A stretch of 64,000 nt of DNA from Devosia sp. XK-2. Lineage in GTDB: Bacteria; Pseudomonadota; Alphaproteobacteria; Rhizobiales; Devosiaceae. The position numbers were made by a program, and so were the translations under genes. The DNA lies in assembly GCF_037113415.1 (NCBI RefSeq), contig NZ_CP146608.1:1508501-1572500 (forward strand), in the 5' to 3' direction. The notes under the pieces were generated by a model. That model searched no databases, had not been told where the DNA came from, and was given only the letters and a program-made list of their open reading frames with translations. Below, piece by piece: positions 45,168 to 55,636 of the stretch. Each line of letters starts with the position of its first letter. The stretch's first letter is position 1.

Positions 45168-46379
45168 ATGCGCGCAAACTTTCCCGTTCGCCTCGGCCCC
45201 GCCGAGGAAGCTCTGATCGCCCAGCTCAAGGCCGCCGGCGCCGATGCTACCGCAGAACGCGTCACCGTGGTTGGCCTGCCGACCCGCCGCGTCGAGAGCT
45301 ACCACTACACCGATCTCAAGACCCTGCTGCGGGCCATTCCGCCAGCGGCCACCCCGGCCAATGAAGCCAGTGCCCCTGCGTTGCGCATTCCTGGTGCCTA
45401 CAATCTGATGATCGCCAATGGCGTCGTCCAGAACGCCGCGACGGCTCCGGCCGGTGTCATTGTCGGCAAGGCCGAAGGTGGCGTTCTGACCACCCGCGAT
45501 GACATTCTCGTTCACATCAATGGCGCCCTGGCCAAGGAGGCGTTGACGCTGACGCTGGAAAACAGCGTCGACCCGGTCATCCAGATTGAGCGCCGCATCG
45601 AGGGCGAGGCCGCCCATGTTGCCGATGCCTTGAAGATTTTCGTGGCCGATGGCGCCAGCACCACCATTGTCGAGACCTTCTCGGGTTCTGACGCGGCCCA
45701 TGTCGGCAATCACGCGACCTATCTCTCGCTCGGCAAGAACGCCGTGGTGACTCACATCACGCTCGATCTCAGCGCGCGGGCCGTGTCGCACTTCGCGACC
45801 AATGAGTATCAGCTCGCCGATGGCGCTAAGCTCCGCACTCTGGTGGTTCACGCCGGTGCAGGCCTTGCCCGCACCCATGTGTTCCCACGCATGGCCGGCG
45901 CCGAATCCCATGCCGACCTGACCGGGCTCAACCTGGTGTCCGATGGCCAGCACGCCGATATCACCATGGAAACCCAGCACGCGGTACCGCACACCTCCTC
46001 GCAGCCGCTGTTCAAGTCCATCGTGCGCGGCCGTGCCAAGGCCGTGGTTCAGGGCAAGCTTGTCGTCGCCCGCGACGCGCAGAAGACCGACGCAAAGTTC
46101 ATGCATCAGGGTCTGATGCTCTCGGACGAGGCAGAAATCCTCTCCAAGCCCGAACTCGAAATCTATGCCGATGACGTCGTCTGCGGCCACGGCTCGACCT
46201 GCGGCATGATCGACGAAGACAGCCTGTTCTACCTGATGAGCCGTGGCATTCCCAAAGCCGAGGCCGAAACCATGCTGGTGCGCGGCTTCATTGCCGAGCT
46301 TTTTGATCCGATCGAGGACGAAGAGCTGAACGAAGCGCTGCAGACCATCGTCGATAGCTGGCTGATGGCGGGCAAGTAA
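45168..46379 (+). CDS. sufD: Fe-S cluster assembly protein SufD
   Basis: This 403-residue paralogue of SufB is the second beta-helix partner in SufBC2D. The C-terminal GSTCGMIDEDSLFYLMSRGIPKAEAETMLVRGFIAE resembles SufB's end and contains the conserved Cys and His (CGHGSTCG). It lacks the N-terminal SufB domain, as expected. It begins 3 bp after sufC. A palindromic repeat and 134 bp separate it from sufS. Confidence 0.93.
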   Translation: MRANFPVRLGPAEEALIAQLKAAGADATAERVTVVGLPTRRVESYHYTDLKTLLRAIPPAATPANEASAPALRIPGAYNLMIANGVVQNAATAPAGVIVGKAEGGVLTTRDDILVHINGALAKEALTLTLENSVDPVIQIERRIEGEAAHVADALKIFVADGASTTIVETFSGSDAAHVGNHATYLSLGKNAVVTHITLDLSARAVSHFATNEYQLADGAKLRTLVVHAGAGLARTHVFPRMAGAESHADLTGLNLVSDGQHADITMETQHAVPHTSSQPLFKSIVRGRAKAVVQGKLVVARDAQKTDAKFMHQGLMLSDEAEILSKPELEIYADDVVCGHGSTCGMIDEDSLFYLMSRGIPKAEAETMLVRGFIAELFDPIEDEELNEALQTIVDSWLMAGK

Positions 46380-46449
46380 ATCCCGCCGCCCAGGTGTCCG
46401 CGAGGCGGAAGCTGGGTCAAACGATGAATGTGTGACGCTGAAGGTGCCA

Positions 46450-46500
46450 CATCGTCTCCCTCCCCCTTGTGGGGAGGGACCAAGGGTGGGGGTGTCCCGC
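46450..46500. repeat. palindromic repeat between sufD and sufS
   Basis: CCCTCCCC (46458-46465) pairs with GGGGAGGG (46471-46478) around CTTGT, followed by CCAAGGGTGGGGG. It is related in style to the element between sufB and sufC. It lies just upstream of sufS in an otherwise tight operon. Confidence 0.65.
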
Positions 46501-46513
46501 CACGGAAGCGAAC

Positions 46514-47734
46514 ATGACCTTCGATCTCGAAAATATCCGCGCTGACTTCCCGATACTCGGCGAACAGATCCATGGCCACCGCCTGGTCTATCTCGACTCC
46601 GGTGCCTCGGCGCAGAAACCGGTTCAGGTGCTGGACCGTATGGACCATGCCTTCCGGCACGAATATGCCAACGTGCATCGTGGATTGCACACTCTGGCCA
46701 ATCGCGCGACCGAAGGCTATGAGGCCGGCCGCGAAAGCGTCCGCCGTTTTCTCAATGCCAGCCGGGTTGAAGAGATCATCTTCACCCGCTCGGCCACCGA
46801 GGCCATCAATCTGGTCGCGTCCTCGTTCGTTGGTCCTCGCATCGCTGAGGGCGACGAGATCGTCACCACCATCATGGAGCATCATTCCAATATTGTGCCC
46901 TGGCATTTCCATCGCGAACGCAAGGGTGCGGTCATAAAATGGGTCGATGTCGATGATGACGGTTCGCTCGATATGGATGCCTTCGAGGCCGCGCTGACCG
47001 ATCGCACCCGTATTGTGGCGGTTACCCATATGTCCAACGTCTTGGGCACGGTGAACCCGATCAAGCGCATCATCGAAATTGCCCATGCCCGCGGCATTCC
47101 GGTGCTTGTCGATGGCTCGCAGGGTGCCGTTCACACCAGCGTCGACGTGCAGGACCTGGACGCCGACTTCTATGTGATGACCGGGCACAAGCTTTATGGC
47201 CCCACCGGCATCGGCGTTCTTTACGGCAAATATGATCTGCTCGCCGAAATGCAGCCCTATCAGGGCGGCGGCGAGATGATCGATACCGTCACCCTCGATG
47301 GTGTGAGCTATAACGAACCGCCGCATCGTTTTGAGGCGGGCACACCACCCATTGTCCAGGCCATGGGGCTGGGTGCGGCGCTCGATTACATGCAGGCCAT
47401 CGGCCGCGACGCCATTATGACTCATGAGCGCGCGGTCGCCGATTATGCGCTGGAGCGTCTCTCGCGCGTCAATTCGCTCCGCCTGATTGGCACGGCGCCG
47501 GGCAAGGGTGGCATTTTCTCCTTCGAGATTGCCGGCACCCACGCCCATGACGTGGCGACCATCCTTGATCGCTATGGTATTGCCGTCCGCGCCGGAACGC
47601 ATTGCGCCCAACCGCTTCTGGCCCGTTTCGGCACGACCTCTACATGTCGCGCTTCCTTCGCCCTATATAACGGCAAGGATGACGTAGACACGCTGGTGGA
47701 CGGCATTGAACGCGCTCGGAAATTTTTCGCCTGA
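46514..47734 (+). CDS. sufS: cysteine desulfurase SufS
   Basis: This 406-residue group II cysteine desulfurase has PLP lysine K226 in MTGHKLYGPTGIG and catalytic C364 in VRAGTHCAQPLL. It makes the persulfide for the SufB scaffold, usually with SufE or SufU, neither of which is visible in the window. ATG 46514 (MTFDLENIRADFP) is chosen; the upstream frame lies in the repeat. The next gene starts 11 bp downstream. A second, IscS-like desulfurase opens the operon at 41551. Confidence 0.95.
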   Translation: MTFDLENIRADFPILGEQIHGHRLVYLDSGASAQKPVQVLDRMDHAFRHEYANVHRGLHTLANRATEGYEAGRESVRRFLNASRVEEIIFTRSATEAINLVASSFVGPRIAEGDEIVTTIMEHHSNIVPWHFHRERKGAVIKWVDVDDDGSLDMDAFEAALTDRTRIVAVTHMSNVLGTVNPIKRIIEIAHARGIPVLVDGSQGAVHTSVDVQDLDADFYVMTGHKLYGPTGIGVLYGKYDLLAEMQPYQGGGEMIDTVTLDGVSYNEPPHRFEAGTPPIVQAMGLGAALDYMQAIGRDAIMTHERAVADYALERLSRVNSLRLIGTAPGKGGIFSFEIAGTHAHDVATILDRYGIAVRAGTHCAQPLLARFGTTSTCRASFALYNGKDDVDTLVDGIERARKFFA

Positions 47735-47745
47735 GGAAGGCCAAT

Positions 47746-48141
47746 ATGACTGAAGAATCCAAGACCGGAACAGAGATGCCCGAGGCCGACATCCGCATCG
47801 CGCCCAATATGCCGACCGATCTGCCCGAAGCCGAGGTGGAGCGCATCACCACCGATCTGATCGGCGCGCTCAAGACCGTTTATGACCCGGAAATTCCGGT
47901 CGACATCTACGAACTTGGGCTGATCTATCGCGTGGATCTCGATGACAATCGGAACCTGACCATCGATATGACCTTGACCGCGCCCGGTTGCCCGGTGGCG
48001 GGCGAAATGCCCGGCTGGGTCGAGAACGCCGCGCGCGGCGTGGAAGGCATTCAGGACGTGACCGTCAACATGGTCTTCGATCCGCCATGGGACGCCTCCC
48101 GCATGAGCGAGGAAGCTCAAGTTGCGTTGAACTGGTGGTAA
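47746..48141 (+). CDS. sufT: SufT-like MIP18-family Fe-S assembly protein
   Basis: This 131-residue protein has the DUF59/MIP18 domain: DLIGALKTVYDPEIPVDIYELGLIYRVDL and MTLTAPGCPVAGEMPGWVENA, with the conserved Cys in TAPGCPV. The N-terminal 45 residues are acidic and disordered. Members help mature Fe-S proteins. Its place between sufS and sufA is standard in Rhizobiales. The sufT symbol reflects that context. Confidence 0.88.
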   Translation: MTEESKTGTEMPEADIRIAPNMPTDLPEAEVERITTDLIGALKTVYDPEIPVDIYELGLIYRVDLDDNRNLTIDMTLTAPGCPVAGEMPGWVENAARGVEGIQDVTVNMVFDPPWDASRMSEEAQVALNWW

Positions 48142-48177
48142 GGCCGCGCGTTTCGTCCTATATATCGTGAAACGCCG

Positions 48178-48573
48178 ATGAAAGTTTGGACTATGCCCTT
48201 TCAGATCATGTCGCTGACCGATGCCGCCGCCGAGCGGATCACCGAAATCATCGAGGATTCTGACAAGCCGGTCATTGGCTTGCGCGTCGGCATAAAGAAC
48301 GCCGGCTGCGCTGGCGTGTCCTACACCATGGACTACGTCGAAGCCCCAATTGCCGGCGATGACCACGTGCAGGACAAGGGCGTCGATGTCTGGGTCGACC
48401 CAAAGGCGACCATGTACCTGCTCGGAACGGTTATGGATTTCGAAGCGGGAAAGATGGGCTCCAGCTTCACCTTCAACAATCCCAACCAGACCGGGGCCTG
48501 CGGTTGCGGCGAAAGCGTCACTCTGGCGCCCGCCGATCTCAAGGCACTCGCAGAGGCCAGGGCAGGGGCCTGA
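48178..48573 (+). CDS. sufA: A-type Fe-S carrier SufA
   Basis: This HesB/IscA-type carrier is about 131 residues long, with ligand cysteines C44 (NAGCAGVSY), C108 and C110 (GACGCGES). It is the last gene of the suf operon, 36 bp after the MIP18 gene. ATG 48178 is used; an ATG five codons in (48193) is possible and would match typical SufA N-termini. The second carrier, ErpA, is encoded at 2669-3022. Confidence 0.9.
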   Translation: MKVWTMPFQIMSLTDAAAERITEIIEDSDKPVIGLRVGIKNAGCAGVSYTMDYVEAPIAGDDHVQDKGVDVWVDPKATMYLLGTVMDFEAGKMGSSFTFNNPNQTGACGCGESVTLAPADLKALAEARAGA

Positions 48574-48678
48574 AGCCGCTCGAACGGGCTGGCCGTAGGG
48601 TTCTCTGGCAGCGGTCTGCGCGCGACCTCCACATGGTCAGTTGCACTATGCGCGCTGCTGGTGCATTGATCCGGCATC

Positions 48679-49956
48679 ATGCAAAACGCCCTTCCGCCTG
48701 CTCTGACCATCACTCCCCCTGATCACCCGCTCTCTGGACGCGTCTCACCGCCCGGCAGCAAGTCGATAACCAACCGCGCTCTGCTTCTGGCTGCTCTGGC
48801 GGAGGGAACGAGCCGGTTGACGGGAGCACTCAAGAGCAAAGACACCGCCCTTATGGCGCGCGCTCTGCGCGAAATGGGCGTGACGGTGGACGAGCCGGAT
48901 GCCACCACTTTCCTGATCACCAGCCCGGGACGTCTCCAGGCGCCTGCGGGCCCGCTTTTCCTGGGCAATGCCGGCACTGCCACGCGCTTCCTCACCGCCG
49001 CGGTTGCCACCATTGTGGGCACGGTTGTTGTCGACGGCGATGAGGACATGCGCCTGCGTCCGATTCTGCCACTGGTGGAGGCCCTCAATACGCTTGGAAT
49101 CGATGCGCGAAGTCCCAGCGGCTGCCCGCCGGTGACCATTCATGGCACGGGCTCATTCGGCCAGGGCCGCGTCGAGATCGACGCCTCTCTGTCCAGCCAA
49201 TACGTGTCGGCATTGCTCATGGCCGCCCCGCTTGGCGAAGGCCCTATCGAGATCGCACTGACCGGTAAAGATATCGGCGCCCGCGGCTATGTCGATCTGA
49301 CCCTTGCCGCCATGCGCGCCTTCGGCGCGGTGGTTGAGGCCCGGGACGACGGCTCATGGCTGGTTCAGCCCACCGGCTACAAGGCAGCAGACTTTCATGT
49401 CGAGCCCGATGCCTCGGCAGCCACCTATTTGTGGGGCATTGAGGCGCTGACCGGCGGCAGGATTGACCTGGGCGTGTCGGCCGATGCCTTCACCCAGCCG
49501 GACGCGGCCGCCAAGGCCGTTCTCGCACAATTTCCCAATATGCCGGCCGTTATCGACGGCTCCCAGATGCAGGATGCGGTGCCCACCATGGCGGTGGTCG
49601 CCGCGTTCAACAATCATCCCGTTCGTTTCGTCGGCATTGCCAATCTGCGCGTCAAGGAAACCGATCGCATTCGCGCCGTTGCCAATGAGCTCAATCGCCT
49701 GCGCCCCAATCTGGCGCGGGAGGAGGGTGACGATCTCATCGTCAACGCCGATCCTTCCCTCATGCAATCGGCGCAGCGTAACGCCACCAGTCGCATCGAA
49801 ACTTATCACGATCATCGCATCGCCATGAGCTTCGCGCTCGCTGGCCTCAAAATGGGGGGCGTGACCATTCTCGATCCGGCCTGCACCGGCAAGACTTATC
49901 CTGAATACTGGGACATGCTTGCCGGCCTGGGTGTCGAATTGACGCCGACGGCCTGA
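48679..49956 (+). CDS. aroA: 3-phosphoshikimate 1-carboxyvinyltransferase (EPSP synthase)
   Basis: This 425-residue enzyme adds the enolpyruvyl group of PEP to shikimate-3-phosphate in aromatic amino acid synthesis. Key blocks are SPPGSKSITNRALLLAAL (K28), FLGNAGTATRFLTAA (95-109) and RVKETDRIRAVANEL, with the His/Arg-rich ETYHDHRIAMSFA. In the GNAGTAxRPL element the residue equivalent to E. coli P101 is F104. No tolerance phenotype can be read from that alone. The sequence otherwise resembles class I enzymes. The ribosome-binding site is unclear. Confidence 0.93.
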   Translation: MQNALPPALTITPPDHPLSGRVSPPGSKSITNRALLLAALAEGTSRLTGALKSKDTALMARALREMGVTVDEPDATTFLITSPGRLQAPAGPLFLGNAGTATRFLTAAVATIVGTVVVDGDEDMRLRPILPLVEALNTLGIDARSPSGCPPVTIHGTGSFGQGRVEIDASLSSQYVSALLMAAPLGEGPIEIALTGKDIGARGYVDLTLAAMRAFGAVVEARDDGSWLVQPTGYKAADFHVEPDASAATYLWGIEALTGGRIDLGVSADAFTQPDAAAKAVLAQFPNMPAVIDGSQMQDAVPTMAVVAAFNNHPVRFVGIANLRVKETDRIRAVANELNRLRPNLAREEGDDLIVNADPSLMQSAQRNATSRIETYHDHRIAMSFALAGLKMGGVTILDPACTGKTYPEYWDMLAGLGVELTPTA

Positions 49957-51024
49957 TCAGGCGGCCGAGGCGCCATTGCTTGGCGCCTCATCGATTTCGA
50001 TCAAATCGGTCTCGCTGACGACCTTGTTCCGGCCCGCATGCTTGGCGGCATAAAGGCACTGGTCAGCGCGCTCGATCAGGGAGGCGGCATTGTCCCGGGG
50101 CGTGAATTCGGCCACCCCGAAGGATGCAGTGATGCGGCCCAGCTTCTCGTTGGTCGAGCGCTTGAGCAGTTCTTTCGCCTGGATAGCCTTACGGACGTTC
50201 TCCGCCACGATGACGGCGCCGTCCAGGTCCGTGGACGGCAGGACGGCAACGAACTCCTCGCCGCCATAGCGGGCTGCCAGATCCTTGCCCTTGATATTGG
50301 ATTTCAGCGTCATCGCTACGAGGCGCAGCACCTGGTCGCCGGTCTGGTGACCGTAGGTGTCATTGAAGGTCTTGAAATGGTCGATATCCACCAGAATCAG
50401 GGAAAGCGCATCGCCAGTCCGGGTGGCGTCCTTGATGGCGTCGGCCAAACCCTCGTCAAAGCTCTTCCGATTGGCGATTTTGGTGAGCGGGTCCAGCATG
50501 GACTCGCGTCGCATATCGTCCAGGTCACGCTGCAGCGCCGCGATATCCTCCCGGGACGCCTCTAATTTGGTCTCGAGCTGCCGGTTGGTGTCCTGCATGC
50601 GGCGCGTCTCGGCCAGTAACCGGGTCGCCAGCGCCTGCATATCGTTCGACGAAAGGTCGCGCTGCAGGTCCCCGCTCGCCGACTGCAGTGAGCCAGAATA
50701 GGCGTTCGCCGTGGTCATCGCGCTGTCGATGGCCTCATGCACCGCCTCGATGCGTGCATGCATGCGCTCCGACATACTCGACATGCGGTCGTTGACGTCG
50801 GACTTGAGAAACTCGTTATAAAGGGTTTCCGCTAACTGCGACGAGGGCACGGTGCCGCTGCGGAAAATGGCATTAATGCGATTGTTTAGCGAAGGGTTGA
50901 CGCCGGTCGCATAGGTATAGAGCAGCTCGTAGAACTGCGGGTAGGGCGGAATACCACTGCGTTTTAAAAGGTCAAACGCGGCGTTGGCATAACCCAAGGC
51001 ACGCGTAAATTCTTGGTCCGACAC
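49957..51024 (-). CDS. GGDEF-domain diguanylate cyclase
   Basis: This 355-residue cytoplasmic protein makes cyclic di-GMP. It has an N-terminal helical, partly coiled-coil sensor region (1-175, no known sensor domain or membrane segment) and a GGDEF domain with catalytic motif GGEEF at 254-258. The product-inhibition I-site that should read RxxD five residues upstream is KGKD (245-248), so feedback inhibition may be weak. Two PilZ c-di-GMP receptors are encoded at 60990-62399. The GTG start at 51024 has GGGGTGGG upstream. Confidence 0.9.
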   Translation of the reverse strand: MSDQEFTRALGYANAAFDLLKRSGIPPYPQFYELLYTYATGVNPSLNNRINAIFRSGTVPSSQLAETLYNEFLKSDVNDRMSSMSERMHARIEAVHEAIDSAMTTANAYSGSLQSASGDLQRDLSSNDMQALATRLLAETRRMQDTNRQLETKLEASREDIAALQRDLDDMRRESMLDPLTKIANRKSFDEGLADAIKDATRTGDALSLILVDIDHFKTFNDTYGHQTGDQVLRLVAMTLKSNIKGKDLAARYGGEEFVAVLPSTDLDGAVIVAENVRKAIQAKELLKRSTNEKLGRITASFGVAEFTPRDNAASLIERADQCLYAAKHAGRNKVVSETDLIEIDEAPSNGASAA

Positions 51025-51164
51025 TGCCCACCCCGCGCATCGTTGCGCCCTGACCGCTTACAGTCACATTAATTGAGTCGCGGGCAGTAGATACAGCCCG
51101 AACACTGATCGAAACAAGCTCTTACAGACAATATCGGCCGAGAATTAGCCAGATATTGCACAAT

Positions 51165-52631
<1,467 letters not shown>

Positions 52632-52712
52632 TGGAATAGCGCAAGTTCTGCCTTTTGGGCGCGCGTCCCTTGCATGAGAGCGGATGGATTATGAGGTACT
52701 GTTACGCATCCG

Positions 52713-52764
52713 CAGAATGACATTGCAGCGGCAAGTCTTTCAGGCCGGGGTCAATGTCTCGCTG
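52713..52764 (-). ncRNA. structured leader RNA element upstream of rhlE
   Basis: In the 184-nt leader of rhlE a stable stem-loop can form: GACATTG/CAATGTC (52752-52758 with 52719-52725), inner CGGC/GCCG (52744-52747 with 52729-52732) and outer CAG/CTG (52762-52764 with 52713-52715). It is a compensated arm of more than 12 base pairs. It matches no RNA class I know. It could be a leader regulatory element or a small RNA. Confidence 0.4.
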
Positions 52765-52821
52765 AGGGAACACCGGTAGGGGTCCTGTAAGGCGGCCCCA
52801 AGGAATTGCTCAGCGGCGCGG

Positions 52822-52849
52822 ACCATAGCGCAAACCCCTTGACTGTCAA
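52822..52849 (-). promoter_or_regulatory. sigma-70-type promoter for rhlE
   Basis: On the minus strand TTGACA (52844-52849) and TATGGT (52822-52827) are separated by 16 bp. A start near 52815 would give a leader of about 184 nt before rhlE. The -35 is a perfect consensus; the -10 matches 4 of 6 positions. Confidence 0.6.
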
Positions 52850-52888
52850 CGGTCTTGGACATGCGATTGGCAACGCGGTTAAGGCGGC

Positions 52889-54907
52889 TCAGACGTCCAG
52901 GTCCGTCACGAAGGCGGCATTCTCCTGGATGAACTCGAAACGGGCCTCAGGCTTGGAGCCCATGAGACGGTCCACTGTATGCCGCGTCGCGTCCCGGTCA
53001 TCGAGTATTTTGACCTGCAGAAGCGTCCGCGTCTTGGGCGACATGGTGGTTTCCCGCAAATGCGCAAAGGGCATTTCGCCCAGGCCTTTGAAGCGCGTCG
53101 TATCGATCTTGCCCTTGCCGGTAAATTCGCTCGCCATAAGCTCGGCCCGGTGTGCGTCGTCGCGCGCATAAAGCGTCTTGCCGCCTTGGCTGATGCGATA
53201 AAGCGGGGGCAGGGCTAGATAAAGATGTCCGTTTTCGATCAGCCGCGGCATTTCCTGGAAGAAGAACGTAATCAGCAGCGACGCGATATGAGCACCATCA
53301 ACGTCAGCATCGGTCATGATGATGATCTTGTCGTAACGCAGGTCGTCCTCTGTATAGCGATCGCGCGTGCCGCAGCCCAACGCCTGCACCAGATCGGCAA
53401 TCAACTGGTTGGCGGCCAGCTTGTCGCGGCTGGCGCCCGCCACATTGAGGATTTTGCCGCGCAGCGGCAACACGGCCTGATTGGCGCGGTTGCGCGCCTG
53501 CTTGGCCGACCCGCCCGCCGAGTCACCCTCGACAATGAATAATTCCGCCCCCTGGGCCGCATTCTGGGTGCAATCGGCCAATTTACCGGGCAGGCGCAGT
53601 TTTCGCGTGGCACTGGCCCGGTCGATTTCCTTTTCCTTGCGGCGGCGCAGCCTCTCCTCGGCCCGCTCAATGGCCCAGTCGAGCAGTTTACCGGCCTGCT
53701 GCGGCGAGGCGGCCAGCCAATGGTCAAACGCATCGCGAAGAGCAGCATCCACAATACGCGTCGCCTCGCCCGAGGCCAGCTTGTCCTTGGTTTGCCCAAC
53801 GAATTCAGGTTCCCGCACGAAAACCGACAGCATGGCCGCGCAGCTTGTCAGCACGTCCTCGGCCGTCAGGTTCGCCGCACCCTTGTTCTTGGTGAGCTCG
53901 GCATAGTTCTTGAGCCCACGCAGCAGCGCCATGCGCAGGCCTGCTTCATGGGTGCCGCCATCGGGCGTCGGCACGGTGTTGCAGTAGGACTGCACCCCGC
54001 CATCGCCAATGGTCCAGGCAATGGCCCATTCCACCGAACCGTGACTGCCCGGCTTGCCGCTGCGACCGGCGAAGATATCATCGGTGATCCGCGTCTCGCC
54101 CTCGATACGGGCGCTCATATAATCCTTGAGCCCATCGGGATAATGGAACACCGCCTTGGCCGGGACATCTTCGCCGGCAAGGCTTTCGTCACAGCTCCAG
54201 CGCAGTTCCACACCGCCGAACAAATAGGCCTTGGCGCGCGTCATGCGGAAAATGCGGCCCGCCGAGAAATGCGCGGTTGGACCGAAAATCTGCGGATCGG
54301 GATGGAATCGGGTCATCGTGCCACGGCGGTTCTGCACCCGCCCCACATTGACCACGTCTTCCACCACCAGGCCACGCGAGAAGTGGATGCGATAGAGCTG
54401 CTGGTCGCGCGCCACCTCGACGGTCATGTCGTCAGAGAGTGCGTTCACCACCGAAACGCCCACGCCATGCAGGCCGCCCGAGGTTTCATAGGCCTTGCTG
54501 TCAAACTTGCCGCCGGCATGGAGCACCGTATGCACGATCTCGAGCGTCGAGCGGTTTGGGAATTTCGGGTGCTTTTCGACAGGAATGCCGCGGCCATTAT
54601 CGGTAACCGTGATGTATCCATCCGCGCCCAGATGCACCTCGATCCGGGTGGCGTGGCCGGCAATGGCCTCGTCCATCGAATTGTCGATCACCTCGGCAAA
54701 CAGGTGATGATAGGCGTTGATGTCGGTGCCGCCGATATACATGCCCGGGCGCCGCCGGACAGGCTCGAGGCCTTCGAGGATCTCGATATCGGAGGCGCCA
54801 TATTCCGCAGGCGGCTCCGCGCCGGAACGGACGGCGGGCTTGGCCGGTGTCGTTTCCTTGCGTGGTTCCGGATTGGGAGCGGCGCTTCCGAAGAGATCTG
54901 GCGTCAT
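52889..54907 (-). CDS. parE: DNA topoisomerase IV subunit B
   Basis: This 672-residue GHKL ATPase subunit separates replicated chromosomes with ParC. The ATP-binding region shows EVIDNSMDEAIAG and VTDNGRGIPVEKHPKF with GGLHGVGVSVVNALS; the TOPRIM domain shows ELFIVEGDSAGGSAKQARNR and MTDADVDGAHIASLL. The SGGLHG and the C-terminal RFKGLGEMP blocks identify type IIA B subunits, and the length and N-terminus fit ParE rather than GyrB. ATG 54907 with GGAAAG upstream is chosen over the frame open to 54949. Confidence 0.95.
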   Translation of the reverse strand: MTPDLFGSAAPNPEPRKETTPAKPAVRSGAEPPAEYGASDIEILEGLEPVRRRPGMYIGGTDINAYHHLFAEVIDNSMDEAIAGHATRIEVHLGADGYITVTDNGRGIPVEKHPKFPNRSTLEIVHTVLHAGGKFDSKAYETSGGLHGVGVSVVNALSDDMTVEVARDQQLYRIHFSRGLVVEDVVNVGRVQNRRGTMTRFHPDPQIFGPTAHFSAGRIFRMTRAKAYLFGGVELRWSCDESLAGEDVPAKAVFHYPDGLKDYMSARIEGETRITDDIFAGRSGKPGSHGSVEWAIAWTIGDGGVQSYCNTVPTPDGGTHEAGLRMALLRGLKNYAELTKNKGAANLTAEDVLTSCAAMLSVFVREPEFVGQTKDKLASGEATRIVDAALRDAFDHWLAASPQQAGKLLDWAIERAEERLRRRKEKEIDRASATRKLRLPGKLADCTQNAAQGAELFIVEGDSAGGSAKQARNRANQAVLPLRGKILNVAGASRDKLAANQLIADLVQALGCGTRDRYTEDDLRYDKIIIMTDADVDGAHIASLLITFFFQEMPRLIENGHLYLALPPLYRISQGGKTLYARDDAHRAELMASEFTGKGKIDTTRFKGLGEMPFAHLRETTMSPKTRTLLQVKILDDRDATRHTVDRLMGSKPEARFEFIQENAAFVTDLDV

Positions 54908-55447
54908 GCACTTTCCATAAAGGTTCGTGCCCGAATCGGGCAGGTCCATCTTCTAGCATATAGCAGGCATTTCCGAGGGTCTGGCCGTCCCGCCAATTCC
55001 CACAGCCAAGGCGGTTTGTCCCTCCGTCAAGCGGAACGGGAGATGAACCTTGCGACGCTTCAGACGATCCGCCCCGCCCGGCCAGATTGAGACAGTTTCG
55101 TCCCAAGATAGGCCGGCAAGTTTACCGCTCGTTTCCTTCTTGAAAGCACTTTCTTAAGCGCGCGCTGATAAACCGATGGACATACGGTTTTTTGTCTGGA
55201 GTTGCCGTATGCGAACCGAACAGCCGGGTATTGCGTATCAATCGGTCAAGGTCGGTTCTGCGTCGCTCGGATATTGGCCGGTAGCCGGATTTGAAAGTAT
55301 TGCGTACCGGCTGGCCAGTTTCCGTGTTTCGCGCCTCGGCGCCGTAATCGGCGCGAGCCTGCTTTTCTATTTTGCCTGACCTGGCTTGCGTTGCTTTTGC
55401 AACGCGGTTAGGTGTGTTCTCGTTCACTCAAACCGGGGAGGCTGCAG
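54908..55447. other. 540-bp low-GC intergenic region between divergent parE and ABC-F genes
   Basis: GC content drops visibly here compared with neighbours. It contains two strong hairpins: GCGTTGC-TTTT-GCAACGC (55388-55405), and CTCGGCGCCG pairing with CGGCGCGAG at about 55334-55357, followed by a T-rich tract. There is also AAACCG/CGGTTT (55170-55190) followed by TTT. Overlapping frames of 101 aa (minus, 55122-55427) and 67 aa (plus, 55176-55379) have no recognisable domain, and I do not call them. It must include the parE promoter and the ABC-F leader. Confidence 0.5.
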
Positions 55448-55516
55448 ATGACTATGTTCCAGACGCATCGCACGCGTGGCCCCGTTTACGCCCTGCGGCA
55501 GACGCTGCAGGGCTGA
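55448..55516 (+). CDS. candidate 22-residue leader peptide of the ABC-F gene
   Basis: ATG 55448 follows an excellent Shine-Dalgarno (GGGGAGG at 55435-55441) and encodes 22 residues starting MTMFQTHRTRGPVYALRQ and ending in TGA 55516. A GACCA/TGGTC hairpin overlaps the stop codon, and two more hairpins (CCTGG/CCAGG at 55573-55588 and GCGCCC/GGGCGC at 55610-55625) lie between it and the ABC-F start at 55637. That layout is the one used for ribosome-stalling attenuation of ABC-F genes. No homology is claimed. Confidence 0.45.
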   Translation: MTMFQTHRTRGPVYALRQTLQG

Positions 55517-55636
55517 CCAGGCTGGTCCGGACGCGCACTCGTTCCCATCCTCTGGTTTGCCCGCACAGGCGGCCTGGTTTTCGCCAGGGCGCTCTCCCCA
55601 AGGCAATTGGCGCCCCATTGGGCGCTGCACCAGTGA

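Noticed and set aside
52719..52800. Resemblance of the rhlE leader to 6S RNA (TGTTC...AGCG...CCCC)
   Set aside because: The foldable arm is much shorter than the 160-180 nt of 6S RNA and the typical central bubble and closing stem cannot be drawn; kept only as an unclassified structured leader.
55122..55427. 101-codon minus-strand frame and overlapping 67-codon plus-strand frame
   Set aside because: Neither has a clear ribosome-binding site or recognisable domain, and they overlap on opposite strands in hairpin-rich DNA.
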